In this document: one piece after another, positions 43,691 to 53,295 of the stretch
How the letters are laid out: each line of letters opens with the position of its first letter
Numbering within the stretch: position 1 is the first letter of the stretch
Origin: Anaeromassilibacillus sp. An250
GTDB lineage: Bacteria > Bacillota > Clostridia > Oscillospirales > Acutalibacteraceae
DNA length: 64,000 bases
NCBI RefSeq assembly: GCF_002159845.1
Contig: NZ_NFJK01000016.1
Span: 1-64,000, forward strand
Direction: 5' to 3'
Position numbers and translations under genes: made by a program
The notes under the pieces: model-generated
What the model was told of the DNA's origin: nothing
The model's database searches: none
The model's input: the letters and a program-made list of their open reading frames with translations, nothing else

Positions 43691-44614
43691 ATGAATTTTG
43701 TAATACTCGACCTGGAATGGAATGGAACCTATAGCCGCCGCATCAAGAGCTTCATCAACGAGATCATTGAGTTCGGCGCGGTCAAGGTGGACGAACAGCT
43801 TCATATCATCGACACTTTTGAGGCGCTGGTCCGGCCGCAGGTGGGAAAGAAGATCAGCGGCAAGATCCGCACGCTCACAAGCATTACGAATGAGGATCTC
43901 GCGGGCGGCCTACAATATATGCAGGTCATCAGCCGCTTTAAAAAATGGATGGGCGACGCGGTCCTTATGACCTGGGGCACGTCCGACATCCTTGCGCTAA
44001 TCGAGAATTGCCGTTACTTCTGCGGCGATGAGCATATCCCGTTTTTACAGTATTATGTCAATTTGCAGGCGTACTGCGAGGAAATGCTCCACTATGATAA
44101 AACCCAGCAGATGGGACTTTCCACATCGGCCCAGCTTTTGGAGATCGATGAGGACGGCTTTGATCATCATCGCGCTTTAGGAGATAGCCTGCTTTCGCTG
44201 CGTTGCTTGCAAAAGCTTTATACGCCGGAGAGCCTTGCCCCCTTTGTGCAAGAGGCCGATGCAGAGTTTTACCGTCGCATCCAATTTAAGACCGTAGTGA
44301 TCTGCGACTTGTCTAACCCACTGATCAAGCGCAGCGACATGCTCTTTAACTGTGATGTGTGCGGGCGGCGGGCACACCGTGTAAGTGAATGGCAGCTTAA
44401 AAACAAGAGCTATCGTGCAGAATTCATCTGCCGCCATTGCCAGCACCGCTTTTTCGGGCGCGTACAGTTTAAGCTCAAGTACGAGGGCCTGATCGTGAAA
44501 AAATATATCCTCCCATTCCGGGAAAAGCCAAAGGAGGAGCACCCCAAAGAAACGGTCCCAGCAGAGGCTCCGGAGTGTGCGGTGAACGGTTCCACAAATG
44601 GGGAATCGTGTTGA
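43691..44614 (+). CDS. DEDDh exonuclease with zinc-ribbon tail
   Basis: 307 residues. 3-prime to 5-prime exonuclease (DnaQ-like/KapD-like): D7-x-E9 in VILDLEWNGTY, D99 in WGTSDILAL, H160 and D165 in DHHRALGDSLLSL. C-terminal region has two cysteine pairs, FNCDVCGRRA and FICRHCQHRF (residues about 222-255), forming a putative zinc ribbon and then a short basic/acidic tail. DNA or RNA substrate unknown. It follows typA closely and ends before a strong terminator. Confidence 0.82.
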   Translation: MNFVILDLEWNGTYSRRIKSFINEIIEFGAVKVDEQLHIIDTFEALVRPQVGKKISGKIRTLTSITNEDLAGGLQYMQVISRFKKWMGDAVLMTWGTSDILALIENCRYFCGDEHIPFLQYYVNLQAYCEEMLHYDKTQQMGLSTSAQLLEIDEDGFDHHRALGDSLLSLRCLQKLYTPESLAPFVQEADAEFYRRIQFKTVVICDLSNPLIKRSDMLFNCDVCGRRAHRVSEWQLKNKSYRAEFICRHCQHRFFGRVQFKLKYEGLIVKKYILPFREKPKEEHPKETVPAEAPECAVNGSTNGESC

Positions 44615-44634
44615 AAAATCCTAACAAGCGAAAG

Positions 44635-44685
44635 AACCCCCTCAAGGGATGAACGTTTTGTTCATTCTTTGAGGGGGTTGTTTGT
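44635..44685. terminator. Rho-independent terminator
   Basis: AACCCCCTCAA...TTTGAGGGGGTT with an inner GGATGAAC/GTTCATTC stem and TTGTTTGTT after it. Confidence 0.75.
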
Positions 44686-44806
44686 TGTTCCAATCGGTAG
44701 GATTTTCAAGACAGGAATCTGAGGAAAGCAGATGACCAAGCAAGGTGTAGGCGCTTTAATTCTAGGGACATTGGGCAATCAGAGGGGAATGTGCATGTGA
44801 GAAATG

Positions 44807-47155
44807 CTACTCCGCGTGGATGGTTTCAACGATGGACATGCGGCGGATACGCTGGGAGGGAGCGCGAACTGCCAGTGCGGCAGAGAATGCCACCAATAGG
44901 ACAATCAAGCCCAGTGCTGCCCATGGGATATACCACGGGATTCCCCAGTTGGCCGTAACCGTGATTCGGAATAAGAACCAATTTGCTAGGAGCCCAACTG
45001 CACAACCCACTAGAATGCCAAACAGTGAATAGGTTGCAGCCTCCGCCGCTACCATTCGCATCAGTTGATGGCTGCTCATACCGATGGCCCGCATAGCGCC
45101 GTATTGCCGTACCCGCGCGGACACGCTCATGGAGATGCTGTTTACAATGTTGAAAACCGCGATCAGAGCGATTACAGAGAGAAACCCGTAAACAAACAAT
45201 GCAAACGAATAGTAGGCGCCAATGGCCTCGCTGTTTGAGCGCCGGTCGTCTGAGAAGGTGGTGCCGCTGCCCGCTTGGGTACGGATCGCTTCAACGTCTG
45301 CGTCGGTTGCATCTGCGTTCAACTGTAGGTCCAGGATTGTGTATCCATCCTGCCCAGTCAACGTGCGGAAGGTTTCCTCTGAACAAATGAAGATTTCCAC
45401 ACCAGGTTCGCTTTGGAACGGGCAATCAGACAGTACCCCTGAAACGGTGAGCGTTTGTGTGCCCGTCCCAAAGTCTGCGGTCACCGTGCTGCCGGTATGG
45501 CGCGTGGTTCCGTTGCCATAGAGCGCAAGGAGGCCATTTCCGTTCAGGGCTCCATCAATGGAACCCTCTAGGAGGGAGCCGGAGGCCCATCCAAACTGGT
45601 TGATTTCGTAGGAAATCAGGTCCACAGTCCCCTCTTGGCCATCAATGGTAGCGGGAATCCCATAAGCAAACATCCGCCCATACACACGCTTGACCACCGG
45701 GTCCTCTGCAAGATGCTGTCCTAGCTCGGGTGGGATGGAACAGGTTTGGTCTGCGCTGATGATTGACAGGTCTGCGGAATACGGACGCAGTGGTGTGATA
45801 GACTGATGCATAAAATCTATCGCCATATTGAACGCTAGGAATAGGATGATGCTGAACGCAAAGGAGCTGACCATCAGAAAGAAATTCTTTTTGCTGGCCG
45901 TGGCATGACGGACCCCCAGTGCAGTGTCCACACGGAATAAGCGCGTATTTGCTGCACGGCGTACCGGCGAGACGGGGGTTGCATTTCCGGAGACAGCGCA
46001 CAGAGGCGAGACCTTTGCTGCACGCTTTGCAGGCGCACGTGCTGCGAGCAGGACGGTCACTAAGCCAATCACAACCCCACAGGTAAGGCCAATTCCACTG
46101 ATCCCAAAAGCTGGCATCCCGGCAAAATAGGTGGGGCTGAGCTTCACAAGCAGGGAGCAGAGTACCCAAACGAGTGCCGTGCCTGCCGCAAGCCCCAGCG
46201 GAATTGCCGTTTTACACCAGTTTAGCGCCTCTAAACGGACAAAACGCGCCACCTGTTTGCGTGTTGCCCCCAGGCAACGCAACAGACCGAAGAATGAAAT
46301 CCTTTGGGCGATGTTGCTGTTTAGGCTGCTGGCGATCATCAGTATGCCGGCCGTCGCCACGAGGACTGCCAGTACCGCTGCGGTCAGATACAGGCGCAGC
46401 ATTAAGGGGTCATCGCTTTGGCCCATTAAGCCCAAGAGTTTTCCATAGGGAAAAACTTGTGCGTCGGTTAAATGCAGCTCTGTTTTGATCGATTCTACTA
46501 CCTGTAAGATGCGGCAAAGCGGCGAAAATTGCACATAATAAACGGAATCTGCGTCCTGTGCCGTATCTCCAGAAAAATAGGAGCGGAAAGTCTGCGTGTT
46601 CATAACCAAACCGAACGCGTCCTCGTGGTCCAACATGGCGGTGTTGGTCACAAAGCCTGTGACTTGTAGATCTAGGACTCGCCCGTCCGGGGTATATAGC
46701 TGGATGAAGTCGTCCACCTGTACATCCAAGCGCGCGCGGGCGTTCTCTGTTAGCAGTACACCGCTGCCTTCGGCATCGAAGGAACCCTCCTCCACCTGGA
46801 CAGCGGGGAACATTCCCATCCAAGCGGGGTCAGCGCCGCAGATGGCTGTTTTGATCCCGGAAAGGGTGTACCCCTCGTCGCAATCATAATTCACAACGCC
46901 ATACCAGGAAGATGTTTTCACCTCTGGCCAGGCGGCAATGCGCGCGGCTTGTTCTTCTGTGATGTCCCGGAAAGCAATGTGCCAATTGCCGCCATCCATA
47001 ATCGCCTGTTGCCGTTGAGAGCGCAGTTCCATATCTGCCATCCCAAAGATTGCTGTTACAAGGAATACAGCTAAAAAGATACACAGCCGCGTCATAAGGC
47101 TTTGCCTCCGGTGCCGTTTGGCGGAGATCGGGATGAGGTCCAGATAGCGTTTCAT
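44807..47155 (-). CDS. FtsX-type ABC transporter permease
   Basis: 782 residues. Membrane segment near residue 30 (LCIFLAVFLVTAIFGMA), a large extracytoplasmic domain (about 50-250), then two FtsX blocks: around 270-370 with ILMIASSLNSNIAQRISFFG and RCLGATRKQVARFVRLE, and around 660-780 with IALIAVFNIVNSISMSVSAR and MRAIGMSSHQLMRMVAAE. Typical of the MacB/BceB-like permeases handling peptides or lipids. The ATG at 47155 overlaps the ATPase stop (ATGA). Works with the ATPase at 47152 and is controlled by the adjacent two-component system. Confidence 0.9.
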   Translation of the reverse strand: MKRYLDLIPISAKRHRRQSLMTRLCIFLAVFLVTAIFGMADMELRSQRQQAIMDGGNWHIAFRDITEEQAARIAAWPEVKTSSWYGVVNYDCDEGYTLSGIKTAICGADPAWMGMFPAVQVEEGSFDAEGSGVLLTENARARLDVQVDDFIQLYTPDGRVLDLQVTGFVTNTAMLDHEDAFGLVMNTQTFRSYFSGDTAQDADSVYYVQFSPLCRILQVVESIKTELHLTDAQVFPYGKLLGLMGQSDDPLMLRLYLTAAVLAVLVATAGILMIASSLNSNIAQRISFFGLLRCLGATRKQVARFVRLEALNWCKTAIPLGLAAGTALVWVLCSLLVKLSPTYFAGMPAFGISGIGLTCGVVIGLVTVLLAARAPAKRAAKVSPLCAVSGNATPVSPVRRAANTRLFRVDTALGVRHATASKKNFFLMVSSFAFSIILFLAFNMAIDFMHQSITPLRPYSADLSIISADQTCSIPPELGQHLAEDPVVKRVYGRMFAYGIPATIDGQEGTVDLISYEINQFGWASGSLLEGSIDGALNGNGLLALYGNGTTRHTGSTVTADFGTGTQTLTVSGVLSDCPFQSEPGVEIFICSEETFRTLTGQDGYTILDLQLNADATDADVEAIRTQAGSGTTFSDDRRSNSEAIGAYYSFALFVYGFLSVIALIAVFNIVNSISMSVSARVRQYGAMRAIGMSSHQLMRMVAAEAATYSLFGILVGCAVGLLANWFLFRITVTANWGIPWYIPWAALGLIVLLVAFSAALAVRAPSQRIRRMSIVETIHAE

Positions 47156-47835
47156 TCCTGCATCCCTCCCCAATCGCGCAACTCGCCGTCCGAAACCTGC
47201 AACACGCGGTCCACCGCATCCGTCAAGTGTACATTGTGAGTGATCATCAGAACGGTCTGCCGGTAGTGCCGTGAGGCGCGGTGTAAGAGTTCAACAACAT
47301 CTTGGCTGTTTTTCGAATCCAGGTTGCCTGTGGGCTCGTCCGCCAGGACCAACATCGGTTTGGCGATCAGCGCTCTCCCGATTGCCACGCGCTGTTGCTG
47401 CCCGCCTGAAAGCTGGCTCGGCAGATGATGACGGCGCTCCATCAATCCCAGTATCCATAAAAGCTCCTCCACACGTGCCTCATCTGGTTTGCGTCCATCC
47501 AGCAGGAGGGGGAAGACGATATTCTGCTCCACTGTTAATTCCTCCACCAGCTGGAAGGATTGAAAAATAAACCCGATGTTTTGCCGCCGGAAGATCGTGC
47601 GCTGGTTTTCTCGCAGTGCAAACAGATCCCGGCCATCCAGGTAGACGTGTCCGGAGGAAGGTTGCTCCAACCCGCCGATACAGTGTAACAGCGTGCTTTT
47701 GCCGGAGCCGGATTCCCCGACCACTGCTGCAAATTCACCTTTTTCCATGGAGAACGAGACGTTTTTCAACGCCTCCACTCTTGTTTCTCCTTTGCCGTAT
47801 ACTTTGCAAAGGTTCTCTACACGCAATACTTCCAT
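47152..47835 (-). CDS. ABC transporter ATP-binding protein
   Basis: 227 residues, MacB/LolD-like ATPase: Walker [20 protein letters not shown]-loop [19 protein letters not shown], signature [15 protein letters not shown], Walker [16 protein letters not shown]-loop VLMITHNV. Partner of the FtsX permease with which it overlaps by 4 nt. Start with AAGGAGG. Likely exports an antimicrobial peptide or flips lipid in response to the kinase downstream of its promoter. Confidence 0.95.
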   Translation of the reverse strand: MEVLRVENLCKVYGKGETRVEALKNVSFSMEKGEFAAVVGESGSGKSTLLHCIGGLEQPSSGHVYLDGRDLFALRENQRTIFRRQNIGFIFQSFQLVEELTVEQNIVFPLLLDGRKPDEARVEELLWILGLMERRHHLPSQLSGGQQQRVAIGRALIAKPMLVLADEPTGNLDSKNSQDVVELLHRASRHYRQTVLMITHNVHLTDAVDRVLQVSDGELRDWGGMQE

Positions 47836-47864
47836 ATAGGATACCTCCTTATCAGATCGCTTCC

Positions 47865-47910
47865 ATCATACGGTCTGCACCTTACGTTCCGGTGAATGGT
47901 ATCTTACGTT
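47865..47910 (-). promoter_or_regulatory. Response-regulator binding direct repeat and promoter for the ABC genes
   Basis: On the minus strand AACGTAAG is repeated at exactly 22-bp spacing (plus-strand copies at 47881-47888 and 47903-47910). The second repeat ends 10 bp before TATGAT (-10 at 47870-47865), replacing a -35 box. This is the arrangement of PhoB/OmpR-type activation sites. Confidence 0.55.
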
Positions 47911-49133
47911 TTGGTAAGGAAGGAGAGCGTGAAGATTGTTCCGCGTCCGGGTGTGCTCTGAACCGTCAGAACGCCGTCCTGTCCCTCTACAATGGACTTG
48001 GCTAACGGCAGGCCCAGCCCCACTCCTTGCTTTGTCTGGGAAGATTTGCCGCGGTAAAAACGCTTAAAAATGTGCGGGAGCTCTTCCGGTGGGATGCCAG
48101 ACCCATTGTCCTCCACAGACAGGCGGAGCGTCAAGGGCGAACGCTGCCATGATAGACAAACCTCGCCGCCCATCTCTGTATGGTCCAGCGCGTTTTTTAC
48201 CAGATTGCCGACCGCTTCGCTCGTCCAGGCTAAGTCGCAGAAGATCCGTTCCTCCGGCGGGCCGTCGAAGCAGATGTGTTTCCCCTCCCGCTGCGCACGT
48301 GTTGTGAGTTCTTCTGTTGATCGGAGCACCAGCTCCTGCATCGTGTAAATCCCCCTTTCAAAGGGGACGCTGCCCGCGTCCAAGCGCATTACCTTTAATA
48401 GAGTGCCGATCAGCCCTTCCATTCGGGAGAGGGCTTGCGCTGCCTTTTGAGAAAATTCCTGAACGGTAGTACGGTTTTCCGGCTCTTCCAGGATGATTTC
48501 ATTGTACATTGCCAGTGCTGCCAGAGGCGTTTTAAGTTGGTGGGAGATGTCCGAGAGCGCGTCCTTGAGAAATTCCTTGGCTTTGCGCTCTGCCTCGCTT
48601 TTGGATTGCAGTGCCACGGCCAGTTCGTCCACTGCGGCGAGCAGATGGGAGAACGATCCGGTTCGGCCGCGCGGCAGGCGGCGAGTGAAATCGCCTCCGG
48701 AGAATCGTTCCACGGCCTCGCCCGCCCGCCGGTAGAGGCGGTCCAACCGCGTCAGAAAGAAGAGAGAGCCACCCATCAGAAACAGAGCCAGCAAAAGAAC
48801 CCCTCCCACAGCGGTCCCCATGGATACGGCAGCCGCCTGCCGGACTTGGGGCAAAAAAAGGGCGGAGGTCCGTTCCGTCCAGCCGCTCTGCCGCAGCAAA
48901 GCGGCGCCCCGTTCGGTTTCCTTTGCTTGTTTGAGCGCGCGGAGAATCGTCTCCGGAGGGATGTCTTCCTCTAGGAGGGATGAGACAAATGCGCGGTCAT
49001 GCGCAAGCAGCAGATTTTTTTCGGCCTGTATGCAGTTCGTCCCATACAGTATTCCGAATCCGGTTAGCAACGCTAAAAATAGGAGTAAGAATGCGAAATA
49101 CCGGCGCAAAACAGATTCTTGTAAAAAGTTCAT
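47904..49133 (-). CDS. Sensor histidine kinase
   Basis: 409 residues. Membrane helices at about 12-32 and 103-128 with an extracytoplasmic stretch of about 70 residues between, a HAMP-like linker, phosphoacceptor H198 in DALSDISHQLKTPLAAL, and the ATPase with NLVKNALDHT (N box), DNGSGIPPEELPHIFKRFYRG (G1/F boxes) and GVGLGLPLAKSIVEGQDG (G2). The start ATG at 49133 overlaps the regulator stop. The open frame goes further upstream but lies inside the regulator gene. Confidence 0.93.
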   Translation of the reverse strand: MNFLQESVLRRYFAFLLLFLALLTGFGILYGTNCIQAEKNLLLAHDRAFVSSLLEEDIPPETILRALKQAKETERGAALLRQSGWTERTSALFLPQVRQAAAVSMGTAVGGVLLLALFLMGGSLFFLTRLDRLYRRAGEAVERFSGGDFTRRLPRGRTGSFSHLLAAVDELAVALQSKSEAERKAKEFLKDALSDISHQLKTPLAALAMYNEIILEEPENRTTVQEFSQKAAQALSRMEGLIGTLLKVMRLDAGSVPFERGIYTMQELVLRSTEELTTRAQREGKHICFDGPPEERIFCDLAWTSEAVGNLVKNALDHTEMGGEVCLSWQRSPLTLRLSVEDNGSGIPPEELPHIFKRFYRGKSSQTKQGVGLGLPLAKSIVEGQDGVLTVQSTPGRGTIFTLSFLTKT

Positions 49134-49822
49134 TCGCCCGCCTCCTTCCACTGGTATCCAAAGCCGCGGATAGTCAACAAGTGCTCTGGACGGGAGGGGT
49201 CCTGCTCGACCTTTCCGCGCAGCCGCCGCATATACACCGAGAGGGTATTGTCGTCCACGAAGTTTCCGTTTCCGTCCCAGAGCATATCCAGTAGAGCGCC
49301 GCGGGTGACAATACGGTTGGCGTTGCGCACCAGGACGCAAAGTAGCCGGTATTCCATTCCAGTCAGTTCCAGGGGATGGCCATCCAGCGTTGCCTTGCTG
49401 CCCAATAGGTCGATCCGGAGGGGGCCGCTGCATAGGGCTTCTTCCTGTCGCGGCATTCCTGCGCGTCGCAATAGGGCACGAATACGCGAACATAATTCTC
49501 CAAGTTTGAATGGTTTTGTCAAGTAGTCGTCCCCACCGCAGTCCAAGCCGCGGATGACGCTGGTTTCCTCATCGGCTGCGGTCAAAAATAGGATTGGCAC
49601 GGCGCTGCCCGTCCGGCGCACCTGTTCGCACACAGAGAAGCCTGTTCCGTCCGGTAGGGTCACGTCCAACAGAAGAAGGTCATATGGTGGACGTTCCGCC
49701 AGGAGAAGCCACGCTTGTGCCACTGATCTGGCGACTTCCACTTCGTACCCATTTTTTGTCAATACATATTGTAGCCCATCGATCAGGCTGTCATCGTCTT
49801 CCAAAAGAAACAATCGATTCAC
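49130..49822 (-). CDS. OmpR/PhoB-family response regulator
   Basis: 230 residues. Receiver domain with acidic pocket E8-D9-D10, phosphoacceptor D53 (LLLLDVTLPDGTG), T/K in FLTAADEETS and YLTKPFKL; C-terminal winged helix (about 130-228) with LTGMEYRLLCVLVRNANRIVTR and SVYMRRLRGKVE. First gene of the four-gene regulator-kinase-ABC operon. It presumably binds the 22-bp-spaced repeat at 47865-47910 and perhaps the CTTAC...GTAAG dyad upstream of itself at 49888-49903. Confidence 0.95.
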   Translation of the reverse strand: MNRLFLLEDDDSLIDGLQYVLTKNGYEVEVARSVAQAWLLLAERPPYDLLLLDVTLPDGTGFSVCEQVRRTGSAVPILFLTAADEETSVIRGLDCGGDDYLTKPFKLGELCSRIRALLRRAGMPRQEEALCSGPLRIDLLGSKATLDGHPLELTGMEYRLLCVLVRNANRIVTRGALLDMLWDGNGNFVDDNTLSVYMRRLRGKVEQDPSRPEHLLTIRGFGYQWKEAGE

Positions 49823-50218
49823 AGCGAGCCCTCCCGTTTTGTAATCCCCTCCGATTGTACCACACTTTTCCCGTCTTGGGCGGCCAGCTTACAAAAGTGT
49901 AAGAATGGAGGATTCTTTTCCTAATGTCGTACAGGGCTATATGGAGTTCCAACATGGATTGGAACAATATCCCCTGTTTGAATTGCTGTATTCCCAAAAC
50001 TTTTGAAAAGTATGCTATAGAAGATATCTATGAAAAGATAAGAGGCCTCATAGAAAATGTTGTAAAAAATAGCGGGACTTCCTGCAAAATGGAGCTAGGG
50101 GCATATCATCTCAAAATGGGTCTGTTTCTCCATAAAAACTACAAAAAAACTGCACAGCGGCTCCAAATGGATTCCGTATGATAGAGGCATCCCAATTTTG
50201 GAAAGGATGGAACCATTC
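49823..50218. other. Divergent intergenic region between two ABC modules
   Basis: About 395 bp. CTTACAAAAGTGTAAG (49888-49903) lies in the regulator promoter region. A plus-strand 85-codon frame (49924-50181) with a poorly spaced GGAGG has no recognisable domain, so it is listed here rather than called. Confidence 0.35.
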
Positions 50219-51085
50219 ATGCGGATTGCTATTGAACAACTAAACATGACATATCCTACAGGGAAACAAGCCCTCCGGGATGTGGATCTTACGCTGGAAA
50301 GCCCCAATCTGATCGGCCTGCTGGGACCAAACGGCGCGGGAAAGTCCACGCTGATGAAGCTCCTGGTGGCTGGACTGCTGCCGTCCAGCGGCACCATTTC
50401 CGTGGATGGGACACCCCTGCAAGCCTGCGAAAAGGCGCTGAAGGCGCGTCTGGGCTACCTCCCTCAATCCTTTGGGCTGTACGAAGAACTGACGGTTTGG
50501 CAGTTTCTCGATTATATGGCGGCATTGAAGGGAATCCGGGACAGCCGCGCTGCCATCGATAGGGCCATGGAAGCGGCAAACCTTGTGGAAAAGCGCAAGG
50601 CGCGCATCCGGACGCTCTCCGGAGGACAACGCCAGCGGGTTGGAATCGCACAGGCCCTTTTGGGAGAGCCGGAATTCCTGATCCTGGACGAGCCCACGGT
50701 GGGACTGGATCCGGAAGAGCGCATTCACTTTCGCAACTTTTTCTCCCGGACGGCACAGGACAAAATTGTCCTCTTATCCACCCACATCATCGAGGATGTC
50801 CAATCGGTGTGCAACCAGCTGATCGTCATTGACCGCGGGAGGATTCTTTTCACCGGGACGCCGGAAGCGCTCATTGCTTCAGCGCAAGGACACGTGGGGG
50901 TATTTTTGGAGAGTGAGGAGAGCCGGGCGGACAGCCATTTACAGATCACCTCGCGTGTCAATACAGCCAGAGGGGTGGCTTGCCGGGGCGTAGCGGCGGA
51001 ATTGCCGCCTTTTGCCGAGCCGGTTGAGCCCTCCCTGGAGGACGCATATCTGTATTGGATTACCGGGGAGGGGGAGCTGCAATGA
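50219..51085 (+). CDS. ABC transporter ATP-binding protein
   Basis: 288 residues. Walker A LLGPNGAGKSTLMKLLVAGL, Q-loop GYLPQSFGLYEELTVWQF, signature LSGGQRQRVGIAQALL, Walker B FLILDEPTVGLDPEE, H-loop LLSTHIIEDV. It belongs to the drug/ABC-2 export class. The C-terminal 70 residues are variable. ATG at 50219 preferred (AAAGG about 12 nt before). The stop overlaps the start of the permease-peptidase gene, forming an operon of ATPase, permease-M1 fusion and second permease. Confidence 0.93.
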   Translation: MRIAIEQLNMTYPTGKQALRDVDLTLESPNLIGLLGPNGAGKSTLMKLLVAGLLPSSGTISVDGTPLQACEKALKARLGYLPQSFGLYEELTVWQFLDYMAALKGIRDSRAAIDRAMEAANLVEKRKARIRTLSGGQRQRVGIAQALLGEPEFLILDEPTVGLDPEERIHFRNFFSRTAQDKIVLLSTHIIEDVQSVCNQLIVIDRGRILFTGTPEALIASAQGHVGVFLESEESRADSHLQITSRVNTARGVACRGVAAELPPFAEPVEPSLEDAYLYWITGEGELQ

Positions 51086-53295
51086 AAGCTTGGTCCCTCT
51101 TCCGGGTGGAAATTGGGCGGCTGTTCCGAAACCGGTTGACCTGGTTGGCAATTGCGGTCACGGGATTGTCCCCGGCGGCTGGCCTTTGGCTTTATAGGCC
51201 GTTGGCCTCCTCTTCTGAAGCTGCATACTCCGTCTCCCTGACAGGGGCATACCTGGGGAATCCAGCGTTAGCCGGTGGGATCGGTAGCGCTGTCATATTC
51301 GCCCTGTTAACCGCGCTGGAATGCAGCCGCAGCCACCGCTCCCGCGTCGATCTTCTAACCGATGCGATGCTTTCGCCGCTTTGCATGGGATTTTGCCGGA
51401 TCGGTGCGCTGTCTCTCGCTGCGCTGACGGCCCAGGCGGTGACCCTGATTGCTTGGATGCCGTTCACGATGCTACAGACCGGATCGGTCTTCCGGGGATG
51501 GCTTTATGTGGCGGTATACCTCTCCTTCATGTTGCCGTCCACTCTCTTTGCGATCCTCTTTACGGCGTCGGCGTACCAGATTTCCCGGCGGCTGGATCTC
51601 ACATTGGTGCTGTTTGCCGCGTTCGCTCTGCTCAGTATGACCGCTTGGAGCGAAAGCTGGCTGCTCCGCTGGATCAACCCGCCGGTCTATTCAATGTCCG
51701 ATGATTTCGGGAACACCCGGCTTTTACAGTCCGTACTGTACAACCGGCTGTTCTGGCTGCTGCTTCTGTGCGGGCTCTGCGCTGTTTCCTTCCTCTGCGT
51801 CCGGCGGTATGGAAAAGGACTTTTTGGATCGGCTGCAAGGAACGTCCGCAAGGTGTATCTACCATTGTTGGTTGTGGTATGTCTGCTTTCCGGCTATGTC
51901 GTCTATACCTATCAGCCGTTCTTGGACCATAGCAAGGCGGAGATCGACATGGATGCCTACTACAATATCGCCTATAACGAGTATGTGTTTTTTGACGCGA
52001 TCCATGTGGAGGCAAGGCCCAATCTCTCCACAGGCCGCTTTTACGGCACGGCGCTCTATTCCCTGCATAACACCAGCGGGAAACCGCAGACGATTTCCTT
52101 ATATGTGAACCCGGGTTACAGGGTTTCATCGGTCACAGCGAACCAGACTTCGGTGGCCTTCCGGGATTGCAACGACGACGATCAAAACACCAAGACGGTG
52201 GAGGTCGATTTGCCCGCGGAGGAGGAGATCGAGTTGGAGGTTGCCTACGGTGGGTTCCCGCAGGAGTGGAACCTTCAGGAACTCAGCCAGGGGAGCTTGG
52301 AGATCAGCCGCGACTACCTCTACCTGGCAAACCAGAATTTTGCTCCTTTACCAAAGGATTTCGTCTGGGAGACCCAGGAGCCGCCGCCCTACACAGCGGA
52401 GATCGACCTGCCAAAGGGCATGACCCCGGTGCTCTTTGCCGAGGGAACGGTCGAACAGGCCGGCGAAAATCCGGACGGCACCGTCCACTGGAAGCTGACT
52501 GACAGCGGGCAAAGCGTCATCCTCTATGCCGGGGACTACATATCACACCACATTGACGCCGCGGGAATCGACGTTGCGTTTTATTACAGCGCGAAACACG
52601 AGCGCGTGATGCGGGAATGCAATGTAGACAGCGTTTTGAAACGAGTGTTTGACTATTGCACGGAACACTACGGCCCGCTCTCATTTTATGGGGATGGCAC
52701 CATGAAATTGATCGAGATCTGCAATGTCGGCGGCGGCTATGCCGCGGCTGGTGCAAGTGTGATGGGTGAGGAAAGCTTCAACGAACAGGGGTTGAAGGAT
52801 CCTCTCAAAGGCGCTGGGGGAAGTGAAGTGTTGGCCCACGAGATTGTCCACCAGTGGTGGGGGCTTGGAAACATGTTTGCCTCGGAATCTTATACAGATG
52901 TCTGGTCTGCGGAAGGGTTGACCGTCTACACCACTTACCGGATGATGAAGGAGCAATACGGCGAGGCCTATGCGAAACAGAACTATGTGGATGTTTGGCA
53001 AAAGCAGGTGGACGATTATTATCAAAATTTTTATGTCCGCCATCCAGAGTATCTGGAGCGGTTGCCGGAACAGTACCGTGCAGATATTGTGAACAGCCTT
53101 TCGGGTGTGCGGCGCTACTGCGAGATGCCGCTGAAGATCCTGAAGGCAGAGCAGCTCGTTGGAGGAGAGGAAGAGATGGATGCGATCCTCGCCAAACTTT
53201 TCACCCGTGAGCTTGACCCCACATACCCGTATCTCACATATCAAGATTTTCTGAGCGCTTGCGCTCTGACAGAGGAGGATTTGGACCTTGCGTAA
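51082..53295 (+). CDS. ABC-2 permease fused to M1-family aminopeptidase
   Basis: 737 residues. Residues 1-255 contain six membrane segments of an ABC-2-type permease (first SLFRVEIGRLFRNRLTWLAI); after a further helix at about 275 the chain is extracytoplasmic. The M1 (gluzincin) metallopeptidase region bears H586-E587-x-x-H590 (LAHEIVHQWWG) and the third zinc ligand E611 (VWSAEGLTVYT). The GAMEN-like exopeptidase motif is less clear (CNVGGGYAAAGA). Overlaps the ATPase gene by 4 nt. Perhaps processes a peptide on the outer face during export or signalling. Confidence 0.9.
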   Translation: MKAWSLFRVEIGRLFRNRLTWLAIAVTGLSPAAGLWLYRPLASSSEAAYSVSLTGAYLGNPALAGGIGSAVIFALLTALECSRSHRSRVDLLTDAMLSPLCMGFCRIGALSLAALTAQAVTLIAWMPFTMLQTGSVFRGWLYVAVYLSFMLPSTLFAILFTASAYQISRRLDLTLVLFAAFALLSMTAWSESWLLRWINPPVYSMSDDFGNTRLLQSVLYNRLFWLLLLCGLCAVSFLCVRRYGKGLFGSAARNVRKVYLPLLVVVCLLSGYVVYTYQPFLDHSKAEIDMDAYYNIAYNEYVFFDAIHVEARPNLSTGRFYGTALYSLHNTSGKPQTISLYVNPGYRVSSVTANQTSVAFRDCNDDDQNTKTVEVDLPAEEEIELEVAYGGFPQEWNLQELSQGSLEISRDYLYLANQNFAPLPKDFVWETQEPPPYTAEIDLPKGMTPVLFAEGTVEQAGENPDGTVHWKLTDSGQSVILYAGDYISHHIDAAGIDVAFYYSAKHERVMRECNVDSVLKRVFDYCTEHYGPLSFYGDGTMKLIEICNVGGGYAAAGASVMGEESFNEQGLKDPLKGAGGSEVLAHEIVHQWWGLGNMFASESYTDVWSAEGLTVYTTYRMMKEQYGEAYAKQNYVDVWQKQVDDYYQNFYVRHPEYLERLPEQYRADIVNSLSGVRRYCEMPLKILKAEQLVGGEEEMDAILAKLFTRELDPTYPYLTYQDFLSACALTEEDLDLA

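Noticed and set aside
49924-50181. 85-codon plus-strand frame before the ABC operon
   Set aside because: Ribosome site is 11-12 nt from the start, no domain seen, probably chance in an AT-rich region.
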